From Croceifilum oryzae (GTDB taxonomy: Bacteria > Bacillota > Bacilli > Thermoactinomycetales > Thermoactinomycetaceae): a stretch of 64,000 nucleotides of DNA. The translations under genes were made by a program, and so were the position numbers. The stretch spans positions 1-64,000 of the forward strand of contig NZ_JAUSUV010000001.1 of the NCBI RefSeq assembly GCF_030814315.1. Direction: 5' to 3'. Below are positions 36,555-45,668 of this stretch, piece after piece (position 1 is the first letter of the stretch; every line of letters starts with the position of its first letter). The notes beneath the pieces are model-generated. The model saw only the letters and a list, made by a program, of their open reading frames with translations, made no database searches and had not been told where the DNA came from.

Positions 36555-36566
36555 ATGTATATACAT
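36555..36566. promoter_or_regulatory. Palindrome at the mazEF promoter (candidate operator)
   Basis: ATGTATATACAT is a perfect 12-base palindrome about 20 bases before mazE. It probably overlaps the -10 region, and MazE/MazEF complexes usually repress their own promoter through such palindromes. Confidence 0.5.
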
Positions 36567-36586
36567 GAAAATAGGGAGGCGATATA

Positions 36587-36859
36587 ATGAAATCAAAGGC
36601 AAGCAAGGGAGGAATCAGCGTGACCACATTAGTGTCTAAGTGGGGTAACAGCCTTGCCATCCGGATTCCGAATCACGTTGCAGAGATGTTATCGATTGAA
36701 AATGGATCGGAAATGGAAATGGTAGTAGAGGGTCAAGAGATCAAATTGATTCCCATGAAGCAAAGACCCACACTTGAGGAGCTATTAGCAAAAGTGACTC
36801 CGGAAAATCGACATCATGAAGTGGATTTTGGGGAAGCAGAAGGAGCTGAGCTTCTGTAA
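36587..36859 (+). CDS. mazE: MazE-type antitoxin (AbrB/SpoVT fold)
   Basis: 90 residues from ATG 36587 (GGGAGGCG upstream). A second start, GTG 36620 with its own GGGAGG, gives a 79-residue protein that matches typical MazE N-termini. Core: VSKWGNSLAIRIPNHVAEML, the swapped-hairpin DNA-binding fold; the acidic C-terminus (VDFGEAEGAELL) should wrap the toxin. It neutralises MazF and represses the operon. The stop overlaps the mazF start (TAATG). Confidence 0.9.
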   Translation: MKSKASKGGISVTTLVSKWGNSLAIRIPNHVAEMLSIENGSEMEMVVEGQEIKLIPMKQRPTLEELLAKVTPENRHHEVDFGEAEGAELL

Positions 36860-37188
36860 TGACCGCACCAGAGAGAGGTGACTTAGTATACCTCCAATTT
36901 AACCCACAAGCGGGGCACGAGCAGGCAGGGAGACGACCTGCGATTGTGTTATCGCCGAAGATCTTTAATGAAACCACGAAATTTGCAGTTGTCTGCCCGA
37001 TTACCAGTGTAGAAAAAGGTTATCCGTTTGAAGTGAAATTACCTGAGGGGCTCCCATTTCAAGGAGTAATTCTCACGGATCAGGTGAAGAGTTTAGATTG
37101 GAATGTACGAAGATTTGAAACAAAGGGGCAAGTGACGGATGAAGTAGTGGCAGATTGTTTAGAACTCATTCATACCTTTTTATCATAA
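36859..37188 (+). CDS. mazF: MazF-type endoribonuclease toxin
   Basis: 109 residues. RGDLVYLQF at the N-terminus and GHEQAGRRPAIVLSP (catalytic arginine region), then VCPITS with the catalytic threonine, are characteristic. It cuts mRNA at short sequence motifs; the target cannot be predicted from sequence here. The start overlaps mazE by one base. No other genes share the transcript. Confidence 0.92.
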   Translation: MTAPERGDLVYLQFNPQAGHEQAGRRPAIVLSPKIFNETTKFAVVCPITSVEKGYPFEVKLPEGLPFQGVILTDQVKSLDWNVRRFETKGQVTDEVVADCLELIHTFLS

Positions 37189-37327
37189 GTGAGCGGGAAA
37201 TGTAGCTCACTATTTTTATGCTCATAACCAGAAACGGGAGACACTAAATTGGGGATTTTTGCTAGGGAAAAAGGAGTTTGTTTTCGTTTTTGTAGGGGAA
37301 ATAAGTACCCTTAAGGGAGGTGTCTAT

Positions 37328-37378
37328 TTGAATAGGCAGTATGTGGGAATGCCAAATTCTCCATCTACGAATCTATAA
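37328..37378 (+). other. Possible 16-codon leader ORF before the beta-lactamase
   Basis: TTG 37328 follows AAGGGAGGTG by 6 bases and is read in frame to TAA 37376-37378. The peptide (LNRQYVGMPNSPSTNL) has no notable composition. It ends 19 bases before the beta-lactamase start and might couple or attenuate its translation; chance is equally possible. Confidence 0.25.
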
Positions 37379-37397
37379 CAGAAAAGGATGATATCTC

Positions 37398-38309
37398 TTG
37401 AAGAAGATGAAAATGGCCATGGGAATGCTTGCTGGATTATGTCTTTTTAGTTTTACAGGTGTAAGTGAAATGGTTCAAGCGGAAGAAAATAAAGTGAAAC
37501 ACAGTGTAAGTGATGATAGAGTGAATCAAGCATTTACCGATCTGGAGAAGAAGTTTGATGCACGGCTAGGTGTTTATGCAATTGATACGGGAACAGGGCG
37601 TACTGTTACGCACCGATCGGACGAGCGTTTTGCCTATGCGTCTACTTTTAAGACTCTCATCGTAGGTATGTTGTTGAAGCAAAAATCAATTGATCAGCTG
37701 AATGAGTTGATTACATATACAAAAGAGGACGTAACCCGAGCTGGGTATGCACCTATTACTGAAAAGCATATAGATACTGGAATGACACTTAGGGAGCTTT
37801 GTGATGCTACCCTTCGCTATAGTGATAATGCTGCCCTTAATCTAATCCTTGAAAAAATTGGAGGTCCGAAAGAGGCTAGAAAGGAATTAATGAAGATAGG
37901 CGATCATACGACGAAACCTTCTCGCTTTGAGCCAGAGCTGAATGAGGCGACTCCTGGAGATATTCGTGATACCAGTACACCAAAAGCGTTAGCGACAAGT
38001 CTAAAGGCTTTCACACTGGGGAATGTCCTGCAGGCGGACAAGCGTAATTTGTTGATCGATTGGATGAAGAGAAATACGACAGGAGATAAGCTCATTCGTG
38101 CAGGTGTCCCGGAAGGCTGGATCGTGGGTGATAAAACGGGATCAGGTGGCTACGGAACCCGAAATGATATTGCCATTGTCTGGCCTCCGAACAGAGCGCC
38201 CATTGTGATTGCTTTGTTATCGAGTCGAGACCAGAAGGATGCTACTTATAACGAAGAGCTGATTGCACAGGCAACGAAAGAAGTGATTGCCACTCTGGAG
38301 AAGAAGTAG
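37398..38309 (+). CDS. Class A beta-lactamase
   Basis: 303 residues from TTG 37398 (AAAGGATGA 8 bases upstream; ATG 37407 is an alternative). A Sec signal peptide spans about residues 1-28. All class A active-site motifs are present: STFK (S70-x-x-K73), YSDN (S130-D-N), EPELNEA (E166, omega loop) and DKTGSGG (K234-T-G). It hydrolyses penicillin-type drugs outside the cell. Closest by look to the Bacillus BlaP/PC1 group. No BlaR/BlaI regulator lies beside it, so expression is probably not inducible by the usual route. It is flanked by its own terminator. Confidence 0.94.
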   Translation: MKKMKMAMGMLAGLCLFSFTGVSEMVQAEENKVKHSVSDDRVNQAFTDLEKKFDARLGVYAIDTGTGRTVTHRSDERFAYASTFKTLIVGMLLKQKSIDQLNELITYTKEDVTRAGYAPITEKHIDTGMTLRELCDATLRYSDNAALNLILEKIGGPKEARKELMKIGDHTTKPSRFEPELNEATPGDIRDTSTPKALATSLKAFTLGNVLQADKRNLLIDWMKRNTTGDKLIRAGVPEGWIVGDKTGSGGYGTRNDIAIVWPPNRAPIVIALLSSRDQKDATYNEELIAQATKEVIATLEKK

Positions 38310-38385
38310 ATCTATTACAATTTGAAAAGGGTAGTAAAACGATTCGGATGGGTTTAGACCAACTGGATTTCGTAGGGATAATGAG

Positions 38386-38424
38386 GGATTCGATCTATCA
38401 ATTTCAGATCGAATCCTTCTTTTT
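38386..38424 (+). terminator. Terminator after the beta-lactamase
   Basis: Perfect 11-bp stem GGATTCGATCT / AGATCGAATCC with a 9-base loop, then TTCTTTTT. Confidence 0.85.
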
Positions 38425-38526
38425 AAACAAATCTAAACGGGGCTTGATCTTACTACTGTGGAGCGTCCTATTCGTCATAACTTATCGCCATTCGAAGTCT
38501 TGTTAAATCCTGGATATTTTATTGTT

Positions 38527-40059
38527 TTACCTTTTTTGCAGATGTGTAGGATGATAATCTGGCAAAGAGAATGCCTTTTTTATATAATCTGCATTCTCTT
38601 TGCCGGCTACTTGACTTACTACATCAAAAAAGTTTGCAAAGGTTGCGTTAGTAAACTTGTTTTTCTCAAAATAAGTTTTCATAATTTGATCAAACTTTTG
38701 CTCGCCTACTTTATAATATAAATCGATTAACGCAATCCCACCCTTGCCATAGATATATTTACCGTATTCATTAGGGCCATATTGATTTAGTGGACGATTG
38801 ATAACTCCTGGCAATCTGACTATGCTCTCATTCTTATCGGACAGATAATGTTTAAATCCATTTTTGCCTTTTGTGTCGTATTCATTAAAATACTGATCTG
38901 CAAAAACGGCAAATGCTTCGTCTAATGCTGGATTTTGGTACGGATCATTTCCGATCATCCCATAAAACCACTGATGCGCTAATTCATGAACAAATGACAG
39001 TTTTGTAGCCTTGTTCGAGTAATCTCCCATTTGAATAATGGTGGGGTATTCCATATTTACACCAAGGACTCGAGTCTCCATAATATCAAATTCTGGGTAA
39101 GCATATGGTCCGAATTTTTCATTAAAAAACGATAATGCTTTTTCTACCATATTTAGCCCATTTACTGCTATTTCCCTGCTCTGGGCGTTTCGTTTATCGT
39201 AATAGCTATTCACTGTAATACCGGCTACTTTTCTGGTTTCTTTTTCATAGTGTGGGCTAGCAAAAAAGACGAATTCTCTCACGTTTGGAGCATTCACTTG
39301 AATGATTTTTTCATTTTGATTGATATCTTCTTTTTCTGTACCTGTAGCCGCGACAGTCATTTCTTTTGGAACTTTAAGCTCCATATGATAGTCGGATAAC
39401 TCACTGAAATCGGATTCCCCATCAGGATAGTAAGGCTTTTCATCCCATTTTCCTGTTTTGGAATCATACATGGCTAAAATGGGATACCACTTCGTAATCG
39501 AATAAAAATCATCCCTGTAGTGTAAGCGCTGAAAACCATAGGGTATTTTAACGACAAAATCGATTTTTACTTCAACATGCTCATTCGGTTGTATAGGATC
39601 AGGTAGTTGGATTTTAAGCACTTGTTTTTCTTGGGTATAAGTAACTTTTTTACCACGAATGCTTACATCCTTTACTTCGATATCTCCAAGGAAGTCTTTT
39701 TTTGTTAGTGAAGGATTCTTCTGGATCTCCTTTGCAATCAGCTTTGGATCTGGTTTTGCCAGCATATTACTCATAGTCTCCACTTGATTATAGGAATTGG
39801 GATATAAATGAAAGACTAAATCATCCAGGTCTTGAGAGGATTTACTTTTAAGTGAAACCGTTTCACTTGCGCGAATGGTATGCTGTTGATGATCGAGCTC
39901 AGCTTGAATTTGGTATTGTGTTCTGGGTTCACTCGATTTTTCTTTTACATCCATATGGAACAGATTAGGATTTTTATCTATATTTGGTAAAGATTTTATC
40001 GCAATGGCAATAGTTGATAAGATTATTCCGTTCATAACAATACGTGTCCATCTTTTCAA
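38527..40059 (-). CDS. M1-family zinc metallopeptidase, membrane-anchored
   Basis: 510 residues from TTG 40059 (AAGGAG 12 bases upstream, so the start is somewhat uncertain). An N-terminal membrane segment (about residues 9-24) anchors the protein or acts as a signal. The zinc site is complete: HELAHQW (H-E-x2-H) and, 18 residues on, the glutamate of LDEAFAVFAD. It is an aminopeptidase-type enzyme acting outside the membrane. It follows the FemAB-like gene by 73 bases with no terminator between, so it may share that promoter. Confidence 0.88.
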   Translation of the reverse strand: MKRWTRIVMNGIILSTIAIAIKSLPNIDKNPNLFHMDVKEKSSEPRTQYQIQAELDHQQHTIRASETVSLKSKSSQDLDDLVFHLYPNSYNQVETMSNMLAKPDPKLIAKEIQKNPSLTKKDFLGDIEVKDVSIRGKKVTYTQEKQVLKIQLPDPIQPNEHVEVKIDFVVKIPYGFQRLHYRDDFYSITKWYPILAMYDSKTGKWDEKPYYPDGESDFSELSDYHMELKVPKEMTVAATGTEKEDINQNEKIIQVNAPNVREFVFFASPHYEKETRKVAGITVNSYYDKRNAQSREIAVNGLNMVEKALSFFNEKFGPYAYPEFDIMETRVLGVNMEYPTIIQMGDYSNKATKLSFVHELAHQWFYGMIGNDPYQNPALDEAFAVFADQYFNEYDTKGKNGFKHYLSDKNESIVRLPGVINRPLNQYGPNEYGKYIYGKGGIALIDLYYKVGEQKFDQIMKTYFEKNKFTNATFANFFDVVSQVAGKENADYIKKAFSLPDYHPTHLQKR

Positions 40060-40132
40060 TTAGATCACTTACTCCTTATCATAGACTTTATCAGCAATAA
40101 ACCTGGCGACTTATTCTCATGAAGTTGATATC

Positions 40133-41533
40133 CTAAAATTCTGTTTTCTGCTCACGCCTAAATAAAGATAATAGATTTTTATTTATAAATCCTTCTTCAG
40201 CATGAATCTTTCTTTTCCATGCTAGCATCCTTCTTTTATGTAAAGTGAGATGCTTATGTATATAGTAATATAGAGGAGAAGCTACTAAATCGAATTCTCC
40301 TATAAACTCGGTAAAGTCCCCGTTAAAATTTCTTTTGAATCTATATAGAGGACACTCTAATGGTTTAAATTTAGCTACACGTGAAAGCATGCCAAAAAAA
40401 TCATACATGTTACAACCTTTCCGTTTCGCTTCTTTGATCATATGCCATTGGATTAAATAGTTAGGCATGAGATGACGGAACTCATTAGAGCTTGCTCCAT
40501 ATAAATACCAGGTTTTTTGATTATGAAATATAGCAATAGCTCCTGAAAGAATAAGACCATCTGGATTGCTACTCTTTAACTCTTTCATTTCTTCCTTTTG
40601 CATCAAGAGCTTATCTATGCTTTCTTTCAATTCGATCGCTTCCAAGTTTACTTTTTCAAGTTTTGCCTTAAGCTTCTTTTCTAACACATTCTTCTTTACC
40701 TGTAACAATCTATTCTCTTTCTTATTGATTTGCTCAACTATAAAATTCAAGTGTTTATCTATATTTAACTTAGCAAAATATATCTTTATACTTCCATTCG
40801 TAGACAAGGAATCATACAAACGATGAAAGGAAGACAAGGAACGAGGGGAGCTATGTTGCCGTTGAGAGGTAATCAAATGTAACTTATGATAGATGTCTAG
40901 TTGTTCTTTTGTTCCTTCTATCATTTCGATACCCCGTGTTTCTGCCAGATGTATCTTATATTTTGCACTTTTAGAAAACTGACCCAGTATCTCTTCTTCC
41001 GTTCGTGATAGGTTTAAGCGAAAGGTATAATGAGGTTGAAGCCCCTTATAATACGACCTAATCTTTTGAGATTTATAGCCTATCCCTTTTAACGTTTCAA
41101 CTATGTCATAATTATTATCCTTATCCCGTTCGATATGACCGTCGATCGTACGTGGATGTAATCGAATATCAGGATCTATACGAAGAAAGGTAATGCGATT
41201 TCGTTTTAAAAACAAGCGAAGATAGTGTGTAAAAGCCTTTACGTAATCTTTATTTTTAAAATCAACTACAAATCCTCTAGGGGAGATAGCCATTTTTTTA
41301 GAAATAAGCGGTTCGGGCATAGAACGAACTAAAATCATAGCTGCTGCACGCAGATGACCATTTTCCTTAAGTCCCACTAAATACATTTTCTCTGTACTAC
41401 TCTGTTCTCTATACTTTCCCCATTCGACGCTTTGTAGGAAGTGGCTTTTAGAGTGGTGTCTCACAAATTCGTTATATTCCTCTTCTGTAATGCAGTCTGA
41501 AAAAGTAAATGAATTTTGTATATTACGTTCCAT
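40133..41533 (-). CDS. FemAB-family aminoacyltransferase (peptidoglycan bridge formation type)
   Basis: 466 residues from ATG 41533, which has AAGGAAG 8 bases upstream; the ATG at 41551 has no site. GNAT-like double domain with a helical coiled-coil insertion (about residues 265-330, lysine/glutamate rich), as in FemA/FemX. Typical stretches are FLQSVEWGKYRE, FLRIDPDIRLHPRT and GAIAIFHNQKTWYLYGASSN. The family transfers amino acids from tRNA to the lipid II stem peptide. It is led by a promoter repeat identical in layout to that before the lipoprotein/two-component unit at 45889. Confidence 0.82.
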   Translation of the reverse strand: MERNIQNSFTFSDCITEEEYNEFVRHHSKSHFLQSVEWGKYREQSSTEKMYLVGLKENGHLRAAAMILVRSMPEPLISKKMAISPRGFVVDFKNKDYVKAFTHYLRLFLKRNRITFLRIDPDIRLHPRTIDGHIERDKDNNYDIVETLKGIGYKSQKIRSYYKGLQPHYTFRLNLSRTEEEILGQFSKSAKYKIHLAETRGIEMIEGTKEQLDIYHKLHLITSQRQHSSPRSLSSFHRLYDSLSTNGSIKIYFAKLNIDKHLNFIVEQINKKENRLLQVKKNVLEKKLKAKLEKVNLEAIELKESIDKLLMQKEEMKELKSSNPDGLILSGAIAIFHNQKTWYLYGASSNEFRHLMPNYLIQWHMIKEAKRKGCNMYDFFGMLSRVAKFKPLECPLYRFKRNFNGDFTEFIGEFDLVASPLYYYIHKHLTLHKRRMLAWKRKIHAEEGFINKNLLSLFRREQKTEF

Positions 41534-41599
41534 TACGTCAACTTCCTTCATGTGGAAACATTATCAACCAGAAGTCATTCTTCTTGCGATTCGACTAAA

Positions 41600-41697
41600 A
41601 CTCATACATGGTGTTGTTTTTTCTCTTGGTGACAAGGACCAGTATAGGGGGAGGTTATTTCAAAGTAACAAACGACTTATTTCAGAGTTGTAAACAA
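41600..41697 (-). promoter_or_regulatory. Promoter repeat copy B (upstream of the FemAB-like gene)
   Basis: About 98 bases nearly identical to 45925-46026, same orientation. On the minus strand it holds two TGAAATAA half-sites 22 bases apart (plus-strand TTATTTCA at 41655 and 41677) followed by a C-rich stretch and TATACT (plus AGTATA 41641-41646), a -10 candidate. The half-sites spaced by two helical turns are the layout of an OmpR-family response-regulator site. Confidence 0.6.
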
Positions 41698-41803
41698 TCT
41701 AAAAAATAGAGACTCAGCCGTTTCAAAAAAGTAGCTGACGATGGATGATAAGAAATCACAGATTATCGATTGCTTGGATTATCTGACCAGACAAAATAAA
41801 ATA
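41698..41803. other. Spacer between promoter repeat B and the DUF4309 terminator
   Basis: No gene. From about 41765 the sequence becomes similar to the segment downstream of the other lipoprotein gene (45145 onward). Confidence 0.5.
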
Positions 41804-42290
41804 ACCTGCCACCTGTATTGAGTAGGTGGCAGGTATAATCCATTTTTCTTCTTTATTTCATGATTTAATCTGTTTCTGATTTATGGTATAAGCGTACATA
41901 AATCATTTGTTTGGTTTTCGTATTGTGCGAGAAAATGAGATGATTTTCTTGTCCAAACTGATCTTTGATGGTATAGATGGCGTCAGCTGTATGTGGAACA
42001 TCTTTAGAAGTGTCTGCAATTTCAGTTGGTCTTCCAATTTCTTTCATCACCTGATCGATTTTTAACTTCTTGTAATCAGGACGGTAAGAAGTAATCTCCG
42101 CTACTTTATCAAAGGAATCTAACGAAATATCTGTGTGATATTTTTCTTCATACATTAGAAATGGATCAGACGAACCATCTTTCGGTTCTCCCCATAATTC
42201 AAAGAGTAATTTTTTACTTGTTCCAATCCCTAGATCTTTAGGTAAATAAGGGAGGGTTCCCTTTTTAGCTGATCTGAGTATGGTTGTCGC
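41765..42290. repeat. Direct repeat, copy B (3' part of lipoprotein gene and terminator)
   Basis: About 525 bases similar to 45145-45668: the C-terminal DUF4309 domain of both lipoproteins plus the downstream terminator. The shared segment starts at the codons for ILRSAK-x-GTLPYLPKD in both genes. This shows a duplication on both sides of the two-component genes. Confidence 0.8.
41804..41834 (-). terminator. Terminator after the tandem-DUF4309 lipoprotein
   Basis: Perfect 11-bp stem ACCTGCCACCT / AGGTGGCAGGT, followed on the minus strand by TTATTTTATTTTG. Nearly identical to the terminator at 45186-45216. Confidence 0.85.
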
Positions 42291-42860
42291 TAAATCTGTT
42301 TGAGTATTGATATCGTACATGGGAACGATATAATAATATGTCATTCGAGGATTATTTGAATCCGTTTTGTCCGGGACTTCAAAGCCGAAGTAAATCTGAT
42401 AGTTCCCTGTCTGATAATATAAGACATGTTTCCCGTCTTCTGTATATTCATCTATAGGATTGCCCATCGTTTGAATCACATCGGTCAAGGGAATCTGTTC
42501 TAAGCGATGATCATCGCAAGTGATCCGGACTACCTTCTTTTGATCGTTAACTGAAAACTCGATCTCTCTTTTTGTGTAAAATAGAACATCTGGGTAATTA
42601 GGATCTGTAACGGGCTGTCCCCACTTCTGAATAATCGTTGCTTTCTCCGTACGAATGCTAAATTCACTATTGATTACTTTTCCCATTCGTGCTAACTGAA
42701 TGATCTCTTTTACAGTTTGTATAGATGTTGAGCTTTCATCTACTGGAGAATCGATCACTTTGATTTGATTCTCAGATGGTGCCGTTCCTATATCACAACC
42801 AGCAAAAGCGAATGCGCTCGCTAAAAAGATCAGATAGAGCCATCTTTTTTTAAGATTCAT
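41865..42860 (-). CDS. Lipoprotein with two DUF4309 (YjgB-like) domains
   Basis: 331 residues from ATG 42860 (GGGAGT upstream), overlapping the kinase gene by 11 bases. Lipobox FAGC with cysteine at residue 22. Two tandem copies of a ~130-residue domain: residues ~50-180 (IIQLARMGKVINSEFSI, KWGQP) and ~185-325 (ILRSAKKGTLPYLPKDLGIG, LWGEP, ending near SHNTKTKQMIYVRLY). YjgB-type proteins are exported and of unknown function. Translational overlap with the sensor kinase suggests a role in its signalling. Confidence 0.75.
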   Translation of the reverse strand: MNLKKRWLYLIFLASAFAFAGCDIGTAPSENQIKVIDSPVDESSTSIQTVKEIIQLARMGKVINSEFSIRTEKATIIQKWGQPVTDPNYPDVLFYTKREIEFSVNDQKKVVRITCDDHRLEQIPLTDVIQTMGNPIDEYTEDGKHVLYYQTGNYQIYFGFEVPDKTDSNNPRMTYYYIVPMYDINTQTDLATTILRSAKKGTLPYLPKDLGIGTSKKLLFELWGEPKDGSSDPFLMYEEKYHTDISLDSFDKVAEITSYRPDYKKLKIDQVMKEIGRPTEIADTSKDVPHTADAIYTIKDQFGQENHLIFSHNTKTKQMIYVRLYHKSETD

Positions 42861-44340
42861 CGTGGATACTCCCTTGCACGTGCTCGTTTGTATAAAGAGG
42901 AAATGAAACACAAATCGTCGTTCCTTTTCCCTCTGTTTCGATCAAGTGAATCGTTCCTGCTTGATTTTCTACTAATTTTTTCACTAAGGCCAGTCCAAGC
43001 CCAGTTCCTCCAAATTCCCTAGATCGATCCTTGTTGACTGTATAAAAGGGCTCAAACACTTTTTCTTTCATCTCTAAGGGAATACCGATTCCGGTATCTC
43101 TTACCTGTATCCATACCCTCTGATGATCTACATAGCTTTTCACAACAATTTTCCCATGAGGCTCATTATATTTAATGGCGTTATCTAATAAGTTAATAAA
43201 AATATGAGTGAGATTTTCTTGATCTGCCCAAATAACGGCTGACTCTAGGTCGGTGTCCAAACGTAATCCATACTTTTGTGCTTTGATGCGAATTCGTTTA
43301 CATAACTCTTCGAGAATTTCTTTTACCTCTACCTGTTCCATTTGTGATTCAAAATCATATTTTTCTAAGGTAGCTAGGTGAAGGATTTTTTCGACCATCT
43401 TAACCAAACGAATTGTCTCTTTTTGAATGTTCTTTTTAGCGTCTTCCAATAACCCTGGATCATCTGGATACATTTCTATTAATTCTAAATAAGCCATGAT
43501 CACTGTAAGAGGTGTTTTAAATTCATGTGTAACATTACCGATGAATTGTTTTTGTTGCTCTTCCAATCTTCTTAATTTGTTTACAGCTAACTCCAGTTTT
43601 TCTTGCTCTTCCTCCATGGTAGAGATATTTTTTTCAATTTCGTTACTCATAAAATAAATCCCTTGACTGAGTGTTCCTAACTCATCTTTCCTTTTAAGCG
43701 GTGGCTTAGAGATGTACTGACCGATCTTAATTTGTTCTGTTGTTTTTTCCAGCATCAAAATCCCAACAGCTAGACGATTAAAATAAATATAACCTACTAG
43801 AAAGCTAAAGATCAAAACACCGCTTCCTATACGATAGAAAAGGGATTCGGTTCTGTTGTAATAATCCAAACTCTCTTTTAATGAATACTGAAACTGAATG
43901 ACACCGATTTGTTCCTTTATATCATGTAGAGGTGTAAAAAAATAAAGAGTATCTCCAGTTATTTGATAAACCGTTTGCCCCTTTAACGCGTAAGGTAGAA
44001 CTTTTGTTAGATTGATTTTACTAGCAGTGGGAAGGGAATCACCGATCTCTTTTCCATTTTGATCATATAAAATCACATGCATTCCACTTGTTAATCCTAG
44101 TTGTCTTGTTAGTTCCTTTCCTCGCTCAGTAAGATACTGTTTAGACTCTCGAGGATCTGTAAAAGTAGCTTGTCGTATATATAGATTAGCAGCTTTACCC
44201 TGCCGACGTAATTCTTCTTCATAATGCTTTTGTTGATCGGTTCGAACCCCATGCAGAATTAAGATACTTAATACGCTTACCGTTAGTAGTAAAAGCATAG
44301 CAAGAAATAGACTAAGCTTAATCTTTATACTTACTCTCAT
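42850..44340 (-). CDS. Membrane sensor histidine kinase
   Basis: 496 residues. Two membrane helices (about residues 7-28 and 163-185) bracket a ~135-residue outer sensor domain; HAMP linker (~186-240); HisKA with NVTHEFKTPLTVIMAYLELI (phospho-histidine); HATPase_c with N-box INLLDNAIKYNEPHG, G1 DTGIGIP and G2 GGTGLGLALVKKL. It partners the response regulator, whose stop it overlaps (ATGA), and overlaps the lipoprotein gene downstream. Signal unknown; the neighbours point to the envelope. Confidence 0.92.
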   Translation of the reverse strand: MRVSIKIKLSLFLAMLLLLTVSVLSILILHGVRTDQQKHYEEELRRQGKAANLYIRQATFTDPRESKQYLTERGKELTRQLGLTSGMHVILYDQNGKEIGDSLPTASKINLTKVLPYALKGQTVYQITGDTLYFFTPLHDIKEQIGVIQFQYSLKESLDYYNRTESLFYRIGSGVLIFSFLVGYIYFNRLAVGILMLEKTTEQIKIGQYISKPPLKRKDELGTLSQGIYFMSNEIEKNISTMEEEQEKLELAVNKLRRLEEQQKQFIGNVTHEFKTPLTVIMAYLELIEMYPDDPGLLEDAKKNIQKETIRLVKMVEKILHLATLEKYDFESQMEQVEVKEILEELCKRIRIKAQKYGLRLDTDLESAVIWADQENLTHIFINLLDNAIKYNEPHGKIVVKSYVDHQRVWIQVRDTGIGIPLEMKEKVFEPFYTVNKDRSREFGGTGLGLALVKKLVENQAGTIHLIETEGKGTTICVSFPLYTNEHVQGSIHDES

Positions 44341-45029
44341 GTTAGATCTCCAGAAGCCTTATATCCGACTTTGTATACCGTTTGGATGAGCTTTTGATAA
44401 GGATCACCCAATTTTTTTCGCAATCGTTGAATATGAATATCCACCGTACGAGTTCCTCCCGCATAATCCATCGCCCATACTACATTCAATAATTGTTCTC
44501 TCGTATATACTCGTTCTAAGTTAGAAAATAGCAATAATAACAAATCAAACTCTTTTAAAGTCAGATCTATCGGTTTTCCAAAAAGAATAGCCTTTCTCTG
44601 CTTGGTATGAATTCGTAGATCATGGACCTGTATTTCTTCTTCGTCTTTCATGAGTGATTTACTTTTATCTAGTCTTCTTAAGATGACCCTAACTCGCGAT
44701 AATAACTCCTTGATATGAAAAGGTTTAGTGACATAGTCATCTGCTCCTAACTCCAAACCCAATATTTTATCAACCAGATCATTCTTTGCGGTCAATAAAA
44801 TAATTCCTAAATCGTTATAACCCTGTAGTTCCTTACAAACATCGAAGCCATTCTTTTTCGGCATCATCACATCTAAAATAACCAGTTGAGGATGGAACAA
44901 GGAGATTTTTTGTAATGCTTCTTCTCCATCAAAGGCAGTCTCCACCGTATATCCCTCTCGTTCAAGAGCATAAGCAATTGCTTTTGTTATGTTCTTTTCA
45001 TCATCTGCTACCAATATTTTTGCCTGCAT
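44337..45029 (-). CDS. OmpR-family response regulator
   Basis: 230 residues. Receiver domain with DDE (residues 9-11), phospho-acceptor aspartate in LVILDVMMPKKNG, the T of LLTAKND and K of DYVTKPF; C-terminal winged helix with LTLKEFDLLLLLFSN and RTVDIHIQRLRKKLG. GAGGGATG precedes ATG 45029. A TATAAT element at 45127-45132 (minus strand) could give the two-component genes their own promoter downstream of the lipoprotein terminator. The likely targets are the two promoter repeats at 41600 and 45925. Confidence 0.93.
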   Translation of the reverse strand: MQAKILVADDEKNITKAIAYALEREGYTVETAFDGEEALQKISLFHPQLVILDVMMPKKNGFDVCKELQGYNDLGIILLTAKNDLVDKILGLELGADDYVTKPFHIKELLSRVRVILRRLDKSKSLMKDEEEIQVHDLRIHTKQRKAILFGKPIDLTLKEFDLLLLLFSNLERVYTREQLLNVVWAMDYAGGTRTVDIHIQRLRKKLGDPYQKLIQTVYKVGYKASGDLT

Positions 45030-45144
45030 GTTCTCATCCCTCTTTGTTGATAAGACCTCATATTAAGTTGCAACTTCTCGATATTCTCATATACTCTTTC
45101 TACAGCATAGTCTATTTAGCGTAACTATTATACGCGAAGCCAAA

Positions 45145-45668
45145 TCATCGATCGCTTGGCTTATCTGACCAGACAAAATAAAATCACCTGCCACCTGTAT
45201 TGGATAGGTGGCAGGTATAATCAAGTTTTTTTTTATTTCTTGATTTTATCTGCTTTGGATTCAACGTATAACCTTACATAAATTACTTGTTTGGTTTTCG
45301 TATTGTGCGAGAAAATGAGATGAATTTCGTCTCCAAACTGATCTTTGATGTTATAGATGGCTTCAGCTGTATTTGGAGCATCTTTAGAAGTGTCTTCGAT
45401 TTTAGTCGGTTTTCCAATTTCTTTCATCACCTGATCGACTTTTAACTTCTTGTAATCAGGACGGTAAGAAGTAATCTCCACTACTTTATCAAAGGAATCT
45501 AACGAAATATCTGTGTGATATTTTTCATACATCAGAACTGGACCAGATGAACCATCCTTCGGTCTTCCCCATAATTGAAAGATTAATTCATTACTTGTTC
45601 CAATCCCTAGATCTTTAGGTAAATAAGGAAGAGTTCCCTGTTTAGCTGATCTGAGTATCCTTTTCGCT
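45145..45668. repeat. Direct repeat, copy A (3' part of lipoprotein gene and terminator)
   Basis: Partner of 41765-42290, same orientation, about 3.4 kb apart. Recombination between the copies would delete the two-component genes. Confidence 0.8.
45186..45216 (-). terminator. Terminator after the single-DUF4309 lipoprotein
   Basis: Same perfect 11-bp stem as at 41804-41834 with T-rich sequence following on the minus strand. Some read-through into the response regulator is possible. Confidence 0.8.

Noticed and set aside
38458-38721. 87-codon plus-strand frame at the end of the M1 peptidase gene
   Set aside because: It overlaps the peptidase C-terminal coding region in antisense and lacks a ribosome-binding site.
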